Shown here: positions 8,236 to 16,476 of the stretch, piece by piece | Layout: every line of letters begins with the position of its first letter | How positions within the stretch are numbered: the first letter of the stretch is position 1 | Assembly: GCF_019511525.1 (NCBI RefSeq) | Contig: NZ_JAEUAT010000014.1 | Coordinates: forward strand, 1 to 64,000 | Direction: 5' to 3' | DNA: 64,000 bases | Origin: Rhizobium cauense | Lineage (GTDB): Bacteria > Pseudomonadota > Alphaproteobacteria > Rhizobiales > Rhizobiaceae | The notes under the pieces: model-generated | The model's database searches: none | The model's input: the letters and a program-made list of their open reading frames with translations, nothing else | Told to the model about the DNA's origin: nothing | Translations under genes and position numbers: made by a program

Positions 8236-9177
8236 CTATGGAATGGCATTGTGTAGGGGCAGCCCAACAGAGAATCGACGAATGTTCTCCGCTACAGCTC
8301 GCGCTATGTCGCCAAGAGAGATGTCGGTGATTCCCGCGATGTGAGGCGTGACCATTACATTCGGGTTTTGTAGAAACGGATCGTCAATTCCAGCAGGCTC
8401 CTTCCAAAACACATCCAATCCCACACCACTGAGATGGCCGTCCCCCAGGCAGTTCTCGACTGCCGTTCGATCAATGAGCCCAGCACGTGCAATATTGATC
8501 AATACCGCACCCGGCCGCAACAACCTCAATTGCTTCTCGTCGATCAGTCCCGTTGTCTCGGGGGTGTGCTTGACGCAGACGATCAACACATCAGTCTGGG
8601 CGAAGCAGGCTTGCGCGTTCTCCATCGAATAACACCGGTCAAGATGGAACTCGGCAACTTTTCGCGGATCAGGCGTTCTCGTTAAGCCGACCAGCCTCAC
8701 ATCGAAGGCCTTCAGCCGTTTGGAGATCGCCTTGGCAACAGCTCCGAGACCATAAAGGCAAACCGTCTTTCCAGATAGCGCCCGACCGGTCGGTGCCCCC
8801 AATATCCCCTCCAAGACATTTCGCTGTGCCCGCACTCCCTGTCTCAGGAGCATCAGCAGCAACAGCATTGCATGTTCTGCAACCGAATCCGCATTTCCCC
8901 CCGTCCCCGGAACGTTGGCTACGGGGATACCTCTCGCTCGGGCGGCCGCGGCGTCTACCCCATCAAGTCCTACGCCAAACTGCTGTATGAACCGTACCTT
9001 GCCACGGTCCATATCAACCGCCCCTACCTGCAATGCACGCGGAATGAGGACGTCAATATTGGTCGGCATTGTTTCCGGATTGCCATCCCATACGGTAATG
9101 TCGTGTCCGCCATCGAGCGCTTGCTCGAGATATGCGGGCATATCTGGAAAGGTGTTCCCACAAAATACGATCTTCAT
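8236..9177 (-). CDS. D-isomer-specific 2-hydroxyacid dehydrogenase
   Basis: The 313-residue protein has the family's split substrate domain (residues 1-95 and the last 30) around a NAD(P)-binding Rossmann domain containing LYGLGAVAKAI. The catalytic triad is visible as Arg in NIARAGLID, Glu in WKEPAGIDDPF and His in TPHIAGIT. Relatives reduce or oxidise 2-keto/2-hydroxy acids such as glyoxylate, hydroxypyruvate or phosphoglycerate; the substrate here is unknown. It follows the ketopantoate-reductase-like gene in the same direction after a 188-base gap and may be the last gene of a transcript starting at the condensation gene. No vir box was seen directly upstream. Confidence 0.88.
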   Translation of the reverse strand: MKIVFCGNTFPDMPAYLEQALDGGHDITVWDGNPETMPTNIDVLIPRALQVGAVDMDRGKVRFIQQFGVGLDGVDAAAARARGIPVANVPGTGGNADSVAEHAMLLLLMLLRQGVRAQRNVLEGILGAPTGRALSGKTVCLYGLGAVAKAISKRLKAFDVRLVGLTRTPDPRKVAEFHLDRCYSMENAQACFAQTDVLIVCVKHTPETTGLIDEKQLRLLRPGAVLINIARAGLIDRTAVENCLGDGHLSGVGLDVFWKEPAGIDDPFLQNPNVMVTPHIAGITDISLGDIARAVAENIRRFSVGLPLHNAIP

Positions 9178-9365
9178 GTGCCTCTCTTTCGATAGGTGCC
9201 TTGTTCAGGATTCAGCTGGGCCGTCGCGGACAGTGGGGAACCTGTTCTGTGTTTCGGATCGGTCGGCGTCTGTGCATCAATGCCTTCCAATCGTTAAGAA
9301 AAACAGGCTGCGCAGAATTCGTCTGGCATTCCGATAGCGGCCATCTGGGATGTGACGCGCCATGA

Positions 9366-10367
9366 TCAGGCCGCGTGGGCCCGATCGGCTACGCTTCTGA
9401 AATGGGCAATTCCCGTGATCGCCCGGATGACGGGCATTTCGATACCACGGCGATTTGCCAATTCGATCACCGCGTCGCAAATAGAGGCAAGCTCAAGTCG
9501 ATTCCCTTGTTCGAAATCCTGCAGCATTGACGTCTTGACATCGCCAAGGCTGCGTCCGGATTCAAGTATAGTCTGCGGATCGACCTCGAGATTTGCGCCG
9601 TAGGCCGCGATGACTGGAAGAACTTCCTGAAGCATCTGCCGGCTGATATCTGCAAGGTATTGGTTGCCAAAATTCTCACGCAACGTCGCGCCGGTGATGG
9701 CAGTCACAGGGTTGGAGATCAGATTCCGGACCACTTTTGTCCAAACGGCATCCCGAATGCGCGGAGCAATTCGCACAGCAATCCCTGCTAGGGTAAGAAT
9801 GTCTGACAGGTCCGACAATCGTTCGGACTGCTGGTCATCGAGTTCGCCGATTGTCATCTGCAAGGGGTTGAATGTTCTTGCGGTTCCCACGCGCAAACGC
9901 TCTGCAGTTATGATCGTGGTCGTGCCGATCACCTGGCGGGAAGGAAGAAGTCCCTTCAAGACTTGGTTGGGATCTACAGACTTGATGCTCGGCCCGTCCC
10001 ACTGCCCTCCAACGCCATCGAAGTACCACCACGGCATCCCGTTGACAACGGGAACGATCGTCGTGTGCTCTCCAATCAATGGCTGGAGCGCCGCAGCCAT
10101 TTCGGGCAAATCGTGCGATTTCGGGCACAAAAACAGCACATCCTGGATGCCGAAATCCGTCGCCGTCCCGACGTCAACTTGCACACGATGGTCACCTTCT
10201 CGATCAATGAGGCGAATGCCGTTCGCCTTGATAAACGATAGGCTGTCACCCCTGGCAACCAGACGAACCGGAAACCCGGCAATCGAAAGGCGGGCGGCCA
10301 GCGTAAGGCCTATTGCACCTGGACCAGCCACACAGATTGGGCGTTGAAGCTTGTCGGGCATGCTCAC
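9366..10367 (-). CDS. Ketopantoate reductase family protein (ApbA/PanE)
   Basis: About 333 residues with the N-terminal NADP-binding signature GPGAIGLTLAARL and the C-terminal helical ApbA domain (conserved WTKVVRNLISNPVTAITGAT, the segment carrying the catalytic lysine and substrate Asn/Ser). Such enzymes reduce 2-dehydropantoate in pantothenate synthesis, but plasmid-borne copies beside catabolic genes often act on other 2-keto acids; I cannot tell which. The start is ambiguous: GTG at 10365-10367 has AGGAG at good spacing, and an ATG two codons later also fits. A weak vir-box-like palindrome (11 of 14) sits at 10444-10457. It is collinear with the condensation-domain gene upstream and the dehydrogenase downstream. 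Confidence 0.82.
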   Translation of the reverse strand: MSMPDKLQRPICVAGPGAIGLTLAARLSIAGFPVRLVARGDSLSFIKANGIRLIDREGDHRVQVDVGTATDFGIQDVLFLCPKSHDLPEMAAALQPLIGEHTTIVPVVNGMPWWYFDGVGGQWDGPSIKSVDPNQVLKGLLPSRQVIGTTTIITAERLRVGTARTFNPLQMTIGELDDQQSERLSDLSDILTLAGIAVRIAPRIRDAVWTKVVRNLISNPVTAITGATLRENFGNQYLADISRQMLQEVLPVIAAYGANLEVDPQTILESGRSLGDVKTSMLQDFEQGNRLELASICDAVIELANRRGIEMPVIRAITGIAHFRSVADRAHAA

Positions 10368-10505
10368 GATGAATTCTCCTGGTTCTTTTGATCGAGAATT
10401 CAGCACGACGGCTTTGGGGCTATTACAGGCTTCGCCAGGAAGCGCTACAGATTTAACAGAACCGGGGCTCTCCTGCGTGTGACGGGTCGACCGTTGTCGA
10501 CACCA

Positions 10506-11750
10506 TCACCGACAGACGGTGCGCAGGATCTCGAGAGCCTCGGCAAGAATGGATATCTGGTGACCGGGGACCGCCTCAATAAATCTCATCTCACCAGTCG
10601 CGGTGCAAACCCCGACAAAACGCTCGTCTTTCAAACGAGCTTGTCCCACCGGTCCCCAGATTGCTTCAAGTTCTACGTCTGCTATTCGCGTGCGTATTGG
10701 CAGCGCGCCGAGATTGGAAACGACAGCGTCGTAGCTGAGTGAGCCCAATAGACCGGATGCCAGTGCTGGGCTGCAATTGGCCGATAGCAGGCGACCGAGT
10801 GTCGCGGTGGTCTGTTCAACATATCCAGGCGAGCGAAGTCGTTTCATCCAATCGCTATGGCGACGAGCATTGACCCAAAAGTCCTCTTCTATATTCGACA
10901 TGGTAATGGTGCCAGCGATCGCTCGCATCGCACAGTCTGTGCGGTTCATTTCGAGAAGCGGCCGCACGTCGATCGCACTCAGTATCGAATAGTCGCTCTT
11001 GCCCTCTTGCTCATGGGCGGCAGTTGCCAAGGCGACACAGATGGCGCTGTTAACTGTCGACGCATGCAGACGAGCGAGCATCCTGAACCGATGCACTGCC
11101 GTAGTGTCGAGCGCTGCCGTTCTGATCGAGACTTCGTCACCATCAAAGGAGCGCCAGAGTGGCCGTCTCGCGATCTCAAGGAAACCCTGCTTCTGCGCCC
11201 AGTCCTGGTCATCGCTCCCTGTGCTTCCGGCCACTGTCGCGACGTTGAGGAACCCGTCGACAGCGCATGGCACACCCAAAGGCGCCAGGGTGTCCCCGGC
11301 TAAAGCGCGCAGCAGATCTTCAACTACGGCGGTCGCTGCAACACCATCGCTGATGGCGTGATGATAGGTAAATACGATGGTCGCCCCAAATGCATCGTAA
11401 AGAACCACGGCCCTGAACAACGCCTCCGCTTCGCTAAAGTCGGTTTCAAGTTCGCGCTCAACTACCTCGGTCCAATGCCAGTGCTGGTCACGAGACAGGA
11501 TTGTCGGTTCTTGCAGCACTCCGCATTCGTAGAAATAAGGATTCCCGGCTGAATTCTAATCGATGTTTGCTCGCATTAACGGATGCTTCGCTTGCACGGC
11601 CTTTAGCGCGCGTAGATAATCGCTGCCGGATCTGTCAGCCTTGATTTGAGCGATGATACAAAAGTGTCGCGGATGCGACCTCGAGTAGTAGTACATCAGG
11701 CGCTCATGCGCACCCAGCATTCGGTAAAGCCGTCGTTTGACTTCCATCAT
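10506..11750 (-). pseudogene. Condensation-domain (PapA/alcohol-acyltransferase-like) gene with one in-frame amber stop
   Basis: Two reading frames in the same register, 11559-11750 and 10506-11555, are separated only by a TAG at 11556-11558. Read through the TAG they give about 414 residues, the usual length of a stand-alone condensation-domain acyltransferase. The first part has the family N-terminus (MLGAHERLMYYYSRSHPRHF, then AVQAKHPLMRANID). The second part carries the catalytic motif HHAISDG (HHxxxDG). Such proteins transfer acyl groups to alcohols or amines, as in PapA-type lipid esters or peptide synthesis. The ATG at 11747-11750 (two ATGs in tandem) follows a GAGG site. One substitution is the only visible damage, so inactivation looks recent; sequencing error or suppression are alternatives. 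Confidence 0.72.
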
Positions 11751-11806
11751 TCGCCTCAACGCTATGCAGAAAACCAGCTTTGGTCTCTCACGGCGATGAT
11801 CGCTGA

Positions 11807-11840
11807 ATTTCAATTGGTTCTCTTTCGTTTCATATGAAGG
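11807..11840. promoter_or_regulatory. Two partial vir-box-like palindromes upstream of the condensation gene
   Basis: ATTTCAATTGGTTC at 11807-11820 matches 11 of 14 and GTTTCATATGAAGG at 11827-11840 matches 12 of 14 positions of the vir box. They start 20 bp apart, about two helical turns, and lie 57-90 bp from the condensation gene start. Confidence 0.4.
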
Positions 11841-11869
11841 ACTGGCATCCTCATCTCAAGGCTCAGATA

Positions 11870-11883
11870 GTTTCAGTTGAAAC
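11870..11883. promoter_or_regulatory. Vir box (13 of 14) between the condensation and cupin genes
   Basis: GTTTCAGTTGAAAC is an inverted repeat apart from its central two bases and matches RTTDCAWWTGHAAY except for one G at a W position. It is 91 bp upstream of the cupin start and 120 bp from the divergent condensation gene. Confidence 0.6.
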
Positions 11884-11973
11884 CCGATGCCGCGTATCAC
11901 GAAATCGCTAAGTGGCCACCAGATGGGAAGGTGTAATTCCCGGTCCAACGCCCACGCAAAAGAGGAGGCTGAT

Positions 11974-12450
11974 GTGCAGTATCAAATGTCACGCTTTATC
12001 GGGTCAGACCCGACAATCAGGATACCTGCGATTGGTCTCAGTCTGCGAGTGCGGGTCCAACCTTCAGTAAATGATGGGAAGTTCTGTTTCATCGAAACGA
12101 CCAATCAACCCGGATTTGGCCCTCCACTCCATCGCCACCCAGAGACGGAAGTGTTCCGGATATTGGAGGGCCGATATCTATTTGAAGTCGATGGGCAGAG
12201 ATTTTACGCAGACGAAGGGGATGTTGTCTCGGTGCCAGGCGGTAGCGCTCATGCTTTCGTCAATCTCTCAGCGGCACCCGCGCGCCAGTACATCCTGATT
12301 GCTCCGGCAATGGATGCCGCCCGCTTCTTCACCGGCCTGGGAGAAAAGCTCGCCAACGGCCCACCGTCAATCGAGGCGCTGAACGAGTTCGGCATGGCCT
12401 GGGGAGTAGAATTCCTTGGGCCACCGATATCCGCTCCAAAAGGAAACTGA
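11974..12450 (+). CDS. Cupin-domain protein (quercetinase/pirin-like small cupin)
   Basis: The 158-residue protein is a single conserved beta-barrel cupin. Motif 1 is GFGPPLHRHPETEVFRILEGRYLFEVDGQ with the metal ligands H, H and E, and motif 2 is GDVVSVPGGSAHAFVNLS with the last His. Small cupins of this form bind Fe, Ni or Zn and act as dioxygenases, isomerases or sensors; the substrate is not readable. I chose the GTG at 11974 because AGAGGAGG lies 5 bases upstream; a longer frame from 11887 has no such site. It is divergent from the condensation gene and shares the vir-box-bearing intergenic region, so it may be part of the VirG-like regulon. Confidence 0.8.
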   Translation: MQYQMSRFIGSDPTIRIPAIGLSLRVRVQPSVNDGKFCFIETTNQPGFGPPLHRHPETEVFRILEGRYLFEVDGQRFYADEGDVVSVPGGSAHAFVNLSAAPARQYILIAPAMDAARFFTGLGEKLANGPPSIEALNEFGMAWGVEFLGPPISAPKGN

Positions 12451-12612
12451 ATGCCCGCAGGGCAGCACAAGCACTCCTGTGTGGAGAACGAGGGGGGGGG
12501 CTTGGTGCGGTCCAAAAGGCTTTAGCTGCCGCAGATGCTTGGGGTCGATGTCCGCGCCGCGAGGCGAAGGCGCCCCACATCCCGAAACCCAAACGCAAAG
12601 AGATATGTACCG

Positions 12613-12987
12613 ATGCAAACGCTAGCTGGCCGAGCCCTGTCGGCATTCATCACGATTGTTCTATTGCTTGACGCCAGCGTCAACTACTTCGCACCTGACC
12701 TCCTCAAAGATGAGATGAATGCGGTACAGTTCCCTACCGACCGTGCTCCCGCGCTGGCCATTATCATGGTCGTTTGTGCTCTGCTCTATTCAATACCAAG
12801 GACCGCATTGTTGGGAGCAATTCTAGTTACCGGCTTCTTTGGTGGAGCCATTTGCGTCCATCTGCGCATGGGGGAGCTATTTTCTCCTCCGCAGCTGATT
12901 GCGTTGCTTCTAGGCACTGCCGCCTGGGGCGGGCTCTACCTCAGGTATGCGCGGCTCCGGGAACTGATCTTACGCGGTCTGGCCTAG
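12613..12987 (+). CDS. Small integral membrane protein (DoxX-like)
   Basis: The 124-residue product has four predicted hydrophobic helices (about 8-26, 45-63, 67-85 and 95-113) and a short basic end. Length and helix pattern fit the DoxX-like family, as does the polar face after helix 1 (DASVNYFAPDLL), but the match is by general character. Function is unknown. The ATG at 12613 directly precedes the first helix; a longer frame from 12535 begins with an arginine-rich stretch that is not convincing. It follows the cupin gene by 160 bases, including a run of nine G at about 12492-12500. Confidence 0.6.
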   Translation: MQTLAGRALSAFITIVLLLDASVNYFAPDLLKDEMNAVQFPTDRAPALAIIMVVCALLYSIPRTALLGAILVTGFFGGAICVHLRMGELFSPPQLIALLLGTAAWGGLYLRYARLRELILRGLA

Positions 12988-13186
12988 GGACCTGCAGGTA
13001 CCGGCCACGGTGATCGGAGAACCACCCGCTCATCGTGCCGCCATCCCAGGCGGCATGGTGGCATCACATTTATTGACTGATCATTCCATTATCGATATGT
13101 CATAACCCACCGGCTCCCAATCCGCTCTGCACTCCCGGTGCTATGGGGCGCATTCAGTTTACAGAAGCCGAAACGGGATCGCATCA

Positions 13187-14014
13187 ATGCGAAGGAGATT
13201 GGCGCGTGAAACACCAGCAGTTGGCCCCATGAGACTGGCTCGCCAAAAGATTGCCGATCTTTCGGAAACAGGTGCGTACAAAGCTCGGCTTGTCGAGGCC
13301 CGGCCGATCGCTTTCCTGGCGGGAGCAGCGATGGCCGGGGTTTACCTTGGCATCGGCGATGTCGTGTTGTTTACCCTGGGTTCGTATGTCGGCCCGGCAT
13401 GGTCGCATGTCATCATGAGCGTCGTTTTGGTCGCAACGCTTACGATCGTCGTGTCAGCGGGCTCGGAACTGTTTATTGGCGCTGCCCTCGTCATGCCGCT
13501 TGCGGTATTGACACGTCTGTCGTCAGTTCGCGGCATGCTGTCTGTATGGTTCATCTCCTGGATCGGCAACCTTGTCGGGGCGTTATCTCTCGCGGCGCTT
13601 GTCCATTTTGCTGGTGGGGGCGACTTGCTTGTCGACGGGAGCACAAAATTCTTTTCCGCCGTAGAGGCGAGAATGTCGGCGAGCGCCGTTCAACTCCTTG
13701 TTGGAGGAGCGCTTTGCAATTGGCTTGTGTGTCTCGCAATAAGCATGGGCCAGAGTGCCAAAAACACAACCAACAAAATACTCGTGATTTCGTTGCCGAT
13801 CGGCTTCTTCGTCGTCCTTGGCCTCGAAGCGCTCTGTGTCGCAAACATGTTCACATTCGCTCTCGCTCTCATCGGTGACCACCCCAAAACGGTGACGCTC
13901 ACTGGCGCAGCGCACAACCTTGGTTGGCTCACACTCGGAAATCTGATCGGTGCCCTGGCCTTCGCCGGGCCTGCATACTGGCTTGTCTGCCGCAAAAGAA
14001 TGCGGCTCACCTAA
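13187..14014 (+). CDS. Formate/nitrite transporter (FNT) family channel
   Basis: The 275-residue protein has the six-helix FNT fold with the family landmarks GSELFIGAAL in the second helix-break region and GGALCNWLVCLAI in the fifth, followed by TTNKILVISLPIGFF. FNT proteins are pentameric channels for formate, nitrite, hydrosulfide or lactate. The central histidine of the usual FEHSxANM motif is missing: the aligned segment reads LEALCVANMF. That histidine is thought to protonate the substrate anion, so selectivity or gating may differ. The start is uncertain (ATG 13187 without a clear ribosome site, or ATG 13229). It stands alone between the small membrane protein and the convergent hydrolase. 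Confidence 0.82.
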   Translation: MRRRLARETPAVGPMRLARQKIADLSETGAYKARLVEARPIAFLAGAAMAGVYLGIGDVVLFTLGSYVGPAWSHVIMSVVLVATLTIVVSAGSELFIGAALVMPLAVLTRLSSVRGMLSVWFISWIGNLVGALSLAALVHFAGGGDLLVDGSTKFFSAVEARMSASAVQLLVGGALCNWLVCLAISMGQSAKNTTNKILVISLPIGFFVVLGLEALCVANMFTFALALIGDHPKTVTLTGAAHNLGWLTLGNLIGALAFAGPAYWLVCRKRMRLT

Positions 14015-14063
14015 TCCTCATTGCCGATCCACAGCCCTCAAGATCCAAACCGCGCGAAGCCTG

Positions 14064-14969
14064 TCAGGCACGAAAAGAGCCGATGAATTCTTTCACAGTC
14101 GAACAGAATTCGTAAGGCTCTTCCATAAACGGAAAGTGGCCGGAGGCCGGAAACTCTACCAGCTTTGATTGTCGGATCGACCTGGCAATGAGGCGGCTAG
14201 CCCGCGGCGGACAAACCCAGTCATAGTGCCCAACCAGCACCAGCACCGGAGCTGTGATCTCGTGCAACCTCGACCGCAGGTCGTAGGACGGTGCGATACT
14301 GTGCATGAAATGACGCATCATCCCGATATCGGGCGAGCATATTTCCAACAATTGCTGCACACGATCCATATGCGAAGGCGCGGCATAGTAGGGTACCACT
14401 TCCTTGAAAAACAGCGAGATGGTCTCGGGCGTGATCTCGCCCGAGAATATTCTAGCGGCAACAGCCATTGCCTCAGCGGAGGCTCTTGATGCGAGGGTCG
14501 GGCTCGGCGAGCCCTCGTCGTCCTCCAGCGAAGCCGTTGTGGGGCTGCTGCTGCACAGGATAACGCCACGAGAAAAGGCGGGATGCTTCAACGCAATATG
14601 GAGGGCGATAAACCCACCCGCCGAGTGACCAAAGATGAAAGGAGACACAATCCCCAGTTGGCCACACAGGGAGACGATGTCATCAGCCATTTGCTCGAGT
14701 GTACAGGTATCAAGATCCGGCCTGCCGGATCGGCCTTGCCCTCTAAGATCGATAAAAACAATCTGGGCCACATCGCTTAGCCAGCTCAGATCTGGCTTCA
14801 AGTAGGCATGATCAAATCCCAACCCACCATGCAGGACGACGATCGTCGGCTTGGGAACCAGTCGCCCCGCCTGGACCGCAAGGCCGCTCCCAGCAATATC
14901 GAAGAAAATTCGGGTGTTATTCAAATTTGCGTACATTTCGAAGTCCAGGATGGTGACCGGAGCCTTCAT
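14064..14969 (-). CDS. Alpha/beta hydrolase (proline iminopeptidase-like)
   Basis: About 301 residues with a complete alpha/beta-hydrolase catalytic apparatus: oxyanion region VVLHGGLGFDHAYL, nucleophile elbow GHSAGG, acid in GHYDWVCPP and histidine in SGHFPFMEEP. The arrangement is closest to proline iminopeptidases and related esterases or C-C bond hydrolases; substrate unknown. Three in-frame starts are possible (15002, 14969, 14936). I chose 14969, because the protein fold begins shortly after and the vir-box-like site at 15017-15030 then lies just upstream in promoter position. It faces the FNT gene and is divergent from the iron transporter operon. Confidence 0.82.
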   Translation of the reverse strand: MKAPVTILDFEMYANLNNTRIFFDIAGSGLAVQAGRLVPKPTIVVLHGGLGFDHAYLKPDLSWLSDVAQIVFIDLRGQGRSGRPDLDTCTLEQMADDIVSLCGQLGIVSPFIFGHSAGGFIALHIALKHPAFSRGVILCSSSPTTASLEDDEGSPSPTLASRASAEAMAVAARIFSGEITPETISLFFKEVVPYYAAPSHMDRVQQLLEICSPDIGMMRHFMHSIAPSYDLRSRLHEITAPVLVLVGHYDWVCPPRASRLIARSIRQSKLVEFPASGHFPFMEEPYEFCSTVKEFIGSFRA

Positions 14970-15323
14970 CACTATCGACGAGAGCCGACCATGACGTTTC
15001 AATGCCCGCCTATTGGATTACAGATGAAACGCCGTCACCCGGATCCTCAGAAGAAAAGCGCGTCATCGACGCCCGATGAAGGCCTCCAACTTCAGCTCCT
15101 TCAGCAGAACCGCAAAACATGAGCCTGAAGCAGCAGGTCTCGCAGTCGAGCGAGACGGCAACGACGTTGGTTCTGGTCAATGTTGCGCGCGAAAAACCGG
15201 GTCTCTTGCATTATCTCGTGTGGCAGACTTGACGGCAACAGCAGGCACAAAGGAGTTTTGGGATTTCGCAAGATCAGACAGACCTGTATGACGGGCAAAA
15301 GAACATGGTCAAAAGGGGAAATT
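14970..15323. other. Divergent intergenic region between hydrolase and iron ABC transporter
   Basis: About 350 bases that hold the vir-box-like site at 15017-15030 and an isolated half-site (GTTTCAATG) at 14996. Short frames through it are upstream extensions of the two genes and have no domain support. No terminator or RNA gene recognised. Confidence 0.5.
15017..15030. promoter_or_regulatory. Vir-box-like site (13 of 14) upstream of the hydrolase
   Basis: ATTACAGATGAAAC matches RTTDCAWWTGHAAY except for G at one W. The same G substitution occurs in the sites at 6848 and 11870. It lies 48-81 bp from the likely hydrolase starts. Confidence 0.5.
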
Positions 15324-16352
15324 GTGGAACCAGCTCTACAACTGATAAGGGTCTCGCGTTCCTTGGGCAGGCGAGCCATCCTGCAAGACATAACGCTCGA
15401 GATCGGCCGCGGTGAGATCATTTCACTCGTCGGTCACTCCGGCTGCGGCAAATCTACGCTCCTGCGCATCATCGCCGGTGTCGAGACAATAGACACCGGA
15501 CAAGTGTTAATTGAGGGTCAAGAGGTTGATGGGGCGAACTTCGTGGAGCCGGAGGCCAGGGCCGTTGGCTTTGTCTTCCAGGACTATGCGCTGTTTCCCC
15601 ACTTGAGTGTTAGAGACAACATCCTTTTCGGCCTGAAACGAAGCCCCCGACAACAGGCAGCCGAAGCCGCCGCCGACATCATGCGGCGGATTGGCATCGA
15701 ACATCTTGCAGACCGCTTCCCGCATACGCTATCCGGCGGAGAGCAGCAGCGCGTGGCGCTTGCACGGGCGCTCGCACCTCGTCCTGGCATCATATTGATG
15801 GATGAGCCTTTTTCGAACCTCGACCAGGGGCTCCGCGGCCAGGTTCGCGCGAATACGCTTTCACTTCTGCGGTCTCTCAATGCCACCGTTATTCTGGTGA
15901 CACATGATCCGCAGGAAGCGCTTTCCGCTGGAGATCGGGTGGTGCTGATGCGCGGTGGCAGGATTGTACAAGCCGGTACACCCTACGATCTTCATGACAA
16001 CCCTGCCAATCCATATGCGGCGGAGTTCTTCTGCGCCTACAATAAGGTGTCCGGCTCCTATCGCGACGGCACCATTGAGACAGTCCTCGGTGCATTTCCA
16101 TGGTCAGGTCCAGTGAGACCGGACAGCCAGCCGACACTCTACATCCGCCCGCAGGCGATCACACTCTCCCGCGACGATGGTGAATTCACCGCGCGGATCT
16201 CATCGCGGTCATTCCACGGGGAAACGGAGCAGTTCGAGCTTAACGTGGACGGGCTTGAAAGTTCCTTGAGGGCTGTGACAAGGGAACGGTTTCCCGCCGA
16301 GATCGACGTCGTCAAAGTCTCCATTTCTCCCGAAGGTGTCCTGGTGTTTTGA
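15324..16352 (+). CDS. ABC transporter ATPase, ferric-iron type (FbpC/FutC-like)
   Basis: The 342-residue ATPase has Walker A GHSGCGKST, Q-loop FQDYALFP, signature LSGGEQQRVALARA, Walker B ILMDEP, the H-loop THDPQEA, and a C-terminal TOBE-type regulatory domain from about 255. It belongs to the group that energises import of iron and small anions with two-domain permeases. I chose the GTG at 15324 because AAGGGGA lies just upstream and the domain begins six residues later; the frame extends back to 15180 without support. The binding-protein and permease genes follow in the same direction, giving an unusual order of ATPase, binding protein, permease. Confidence 0.85.
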   Translation: MEPALQLIRVSRSLGRRAILQDITLEIGRGEIISLVGHSGCGKSTLLRIIAGVETIDTGQVLIEGQEVDGANFVEPEARAVGFVFQDYALFPHLSVRDNILFGLKRSPRQQAAEAAADIMRRIGIEHLADRFPHTLSGGEQQRVALARALAPRPGIILMDEPFSNLDQGLRGQVRANTLSLLRSLNATVILVTHDPQEALSAGDRVVLMRGGRIVQAGTPYDLHDNPANPYAAEFFCAYNKVSGSYRDGTIETVLGAFPWSGPVRPDSQPTLYIRPQAITLSRDDGEFTARISSRSFHGETEQFELNVDGLESSLRAVTRERFPAEIDVVKVSISPEGVLVF

Positions 16353-16416
16353 TCGGCTCTCCCCTCCTGCCGTGCGGTAACACCTGCGTGAGGATCGAGA
16401 AAAATGAAAGTTAAAA

Positions 16417-16435
16417 CTTGACGTGCACGGTCAAG
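16417..16435. promoter_or_regulatory. Inverted repeat upstream of the iron-binding protein gene
   Basis: CTTGAC and GTCAAG arms flank a 7-base centre containing GTGCAC, in the 124-base gap between the ATPase and binding-protein genes. It overlaps a TTGAC that could be a -35 element. It could be an operator for separate expression of the binding protein; the regulator is unknown. Confidence 0.4.
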
Positions 16436-16476
16436 AACTGCTGGAAGCGGTAAGCGTTCAAACTTGGGGGAGTTTC

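Noticed and set aside
10444..10457. Vir-box-like sequence upstream of the ketopantoate reductase gene
   Set aside because: Only 11 of 14 matches; too weak to count as a site on its own.
12488..12500. Run of nine G as a possible phase-variation tract
   Set aside because: It lies between genes, not in a frame or an obvious promoter spacer, so no switching role can be supported.
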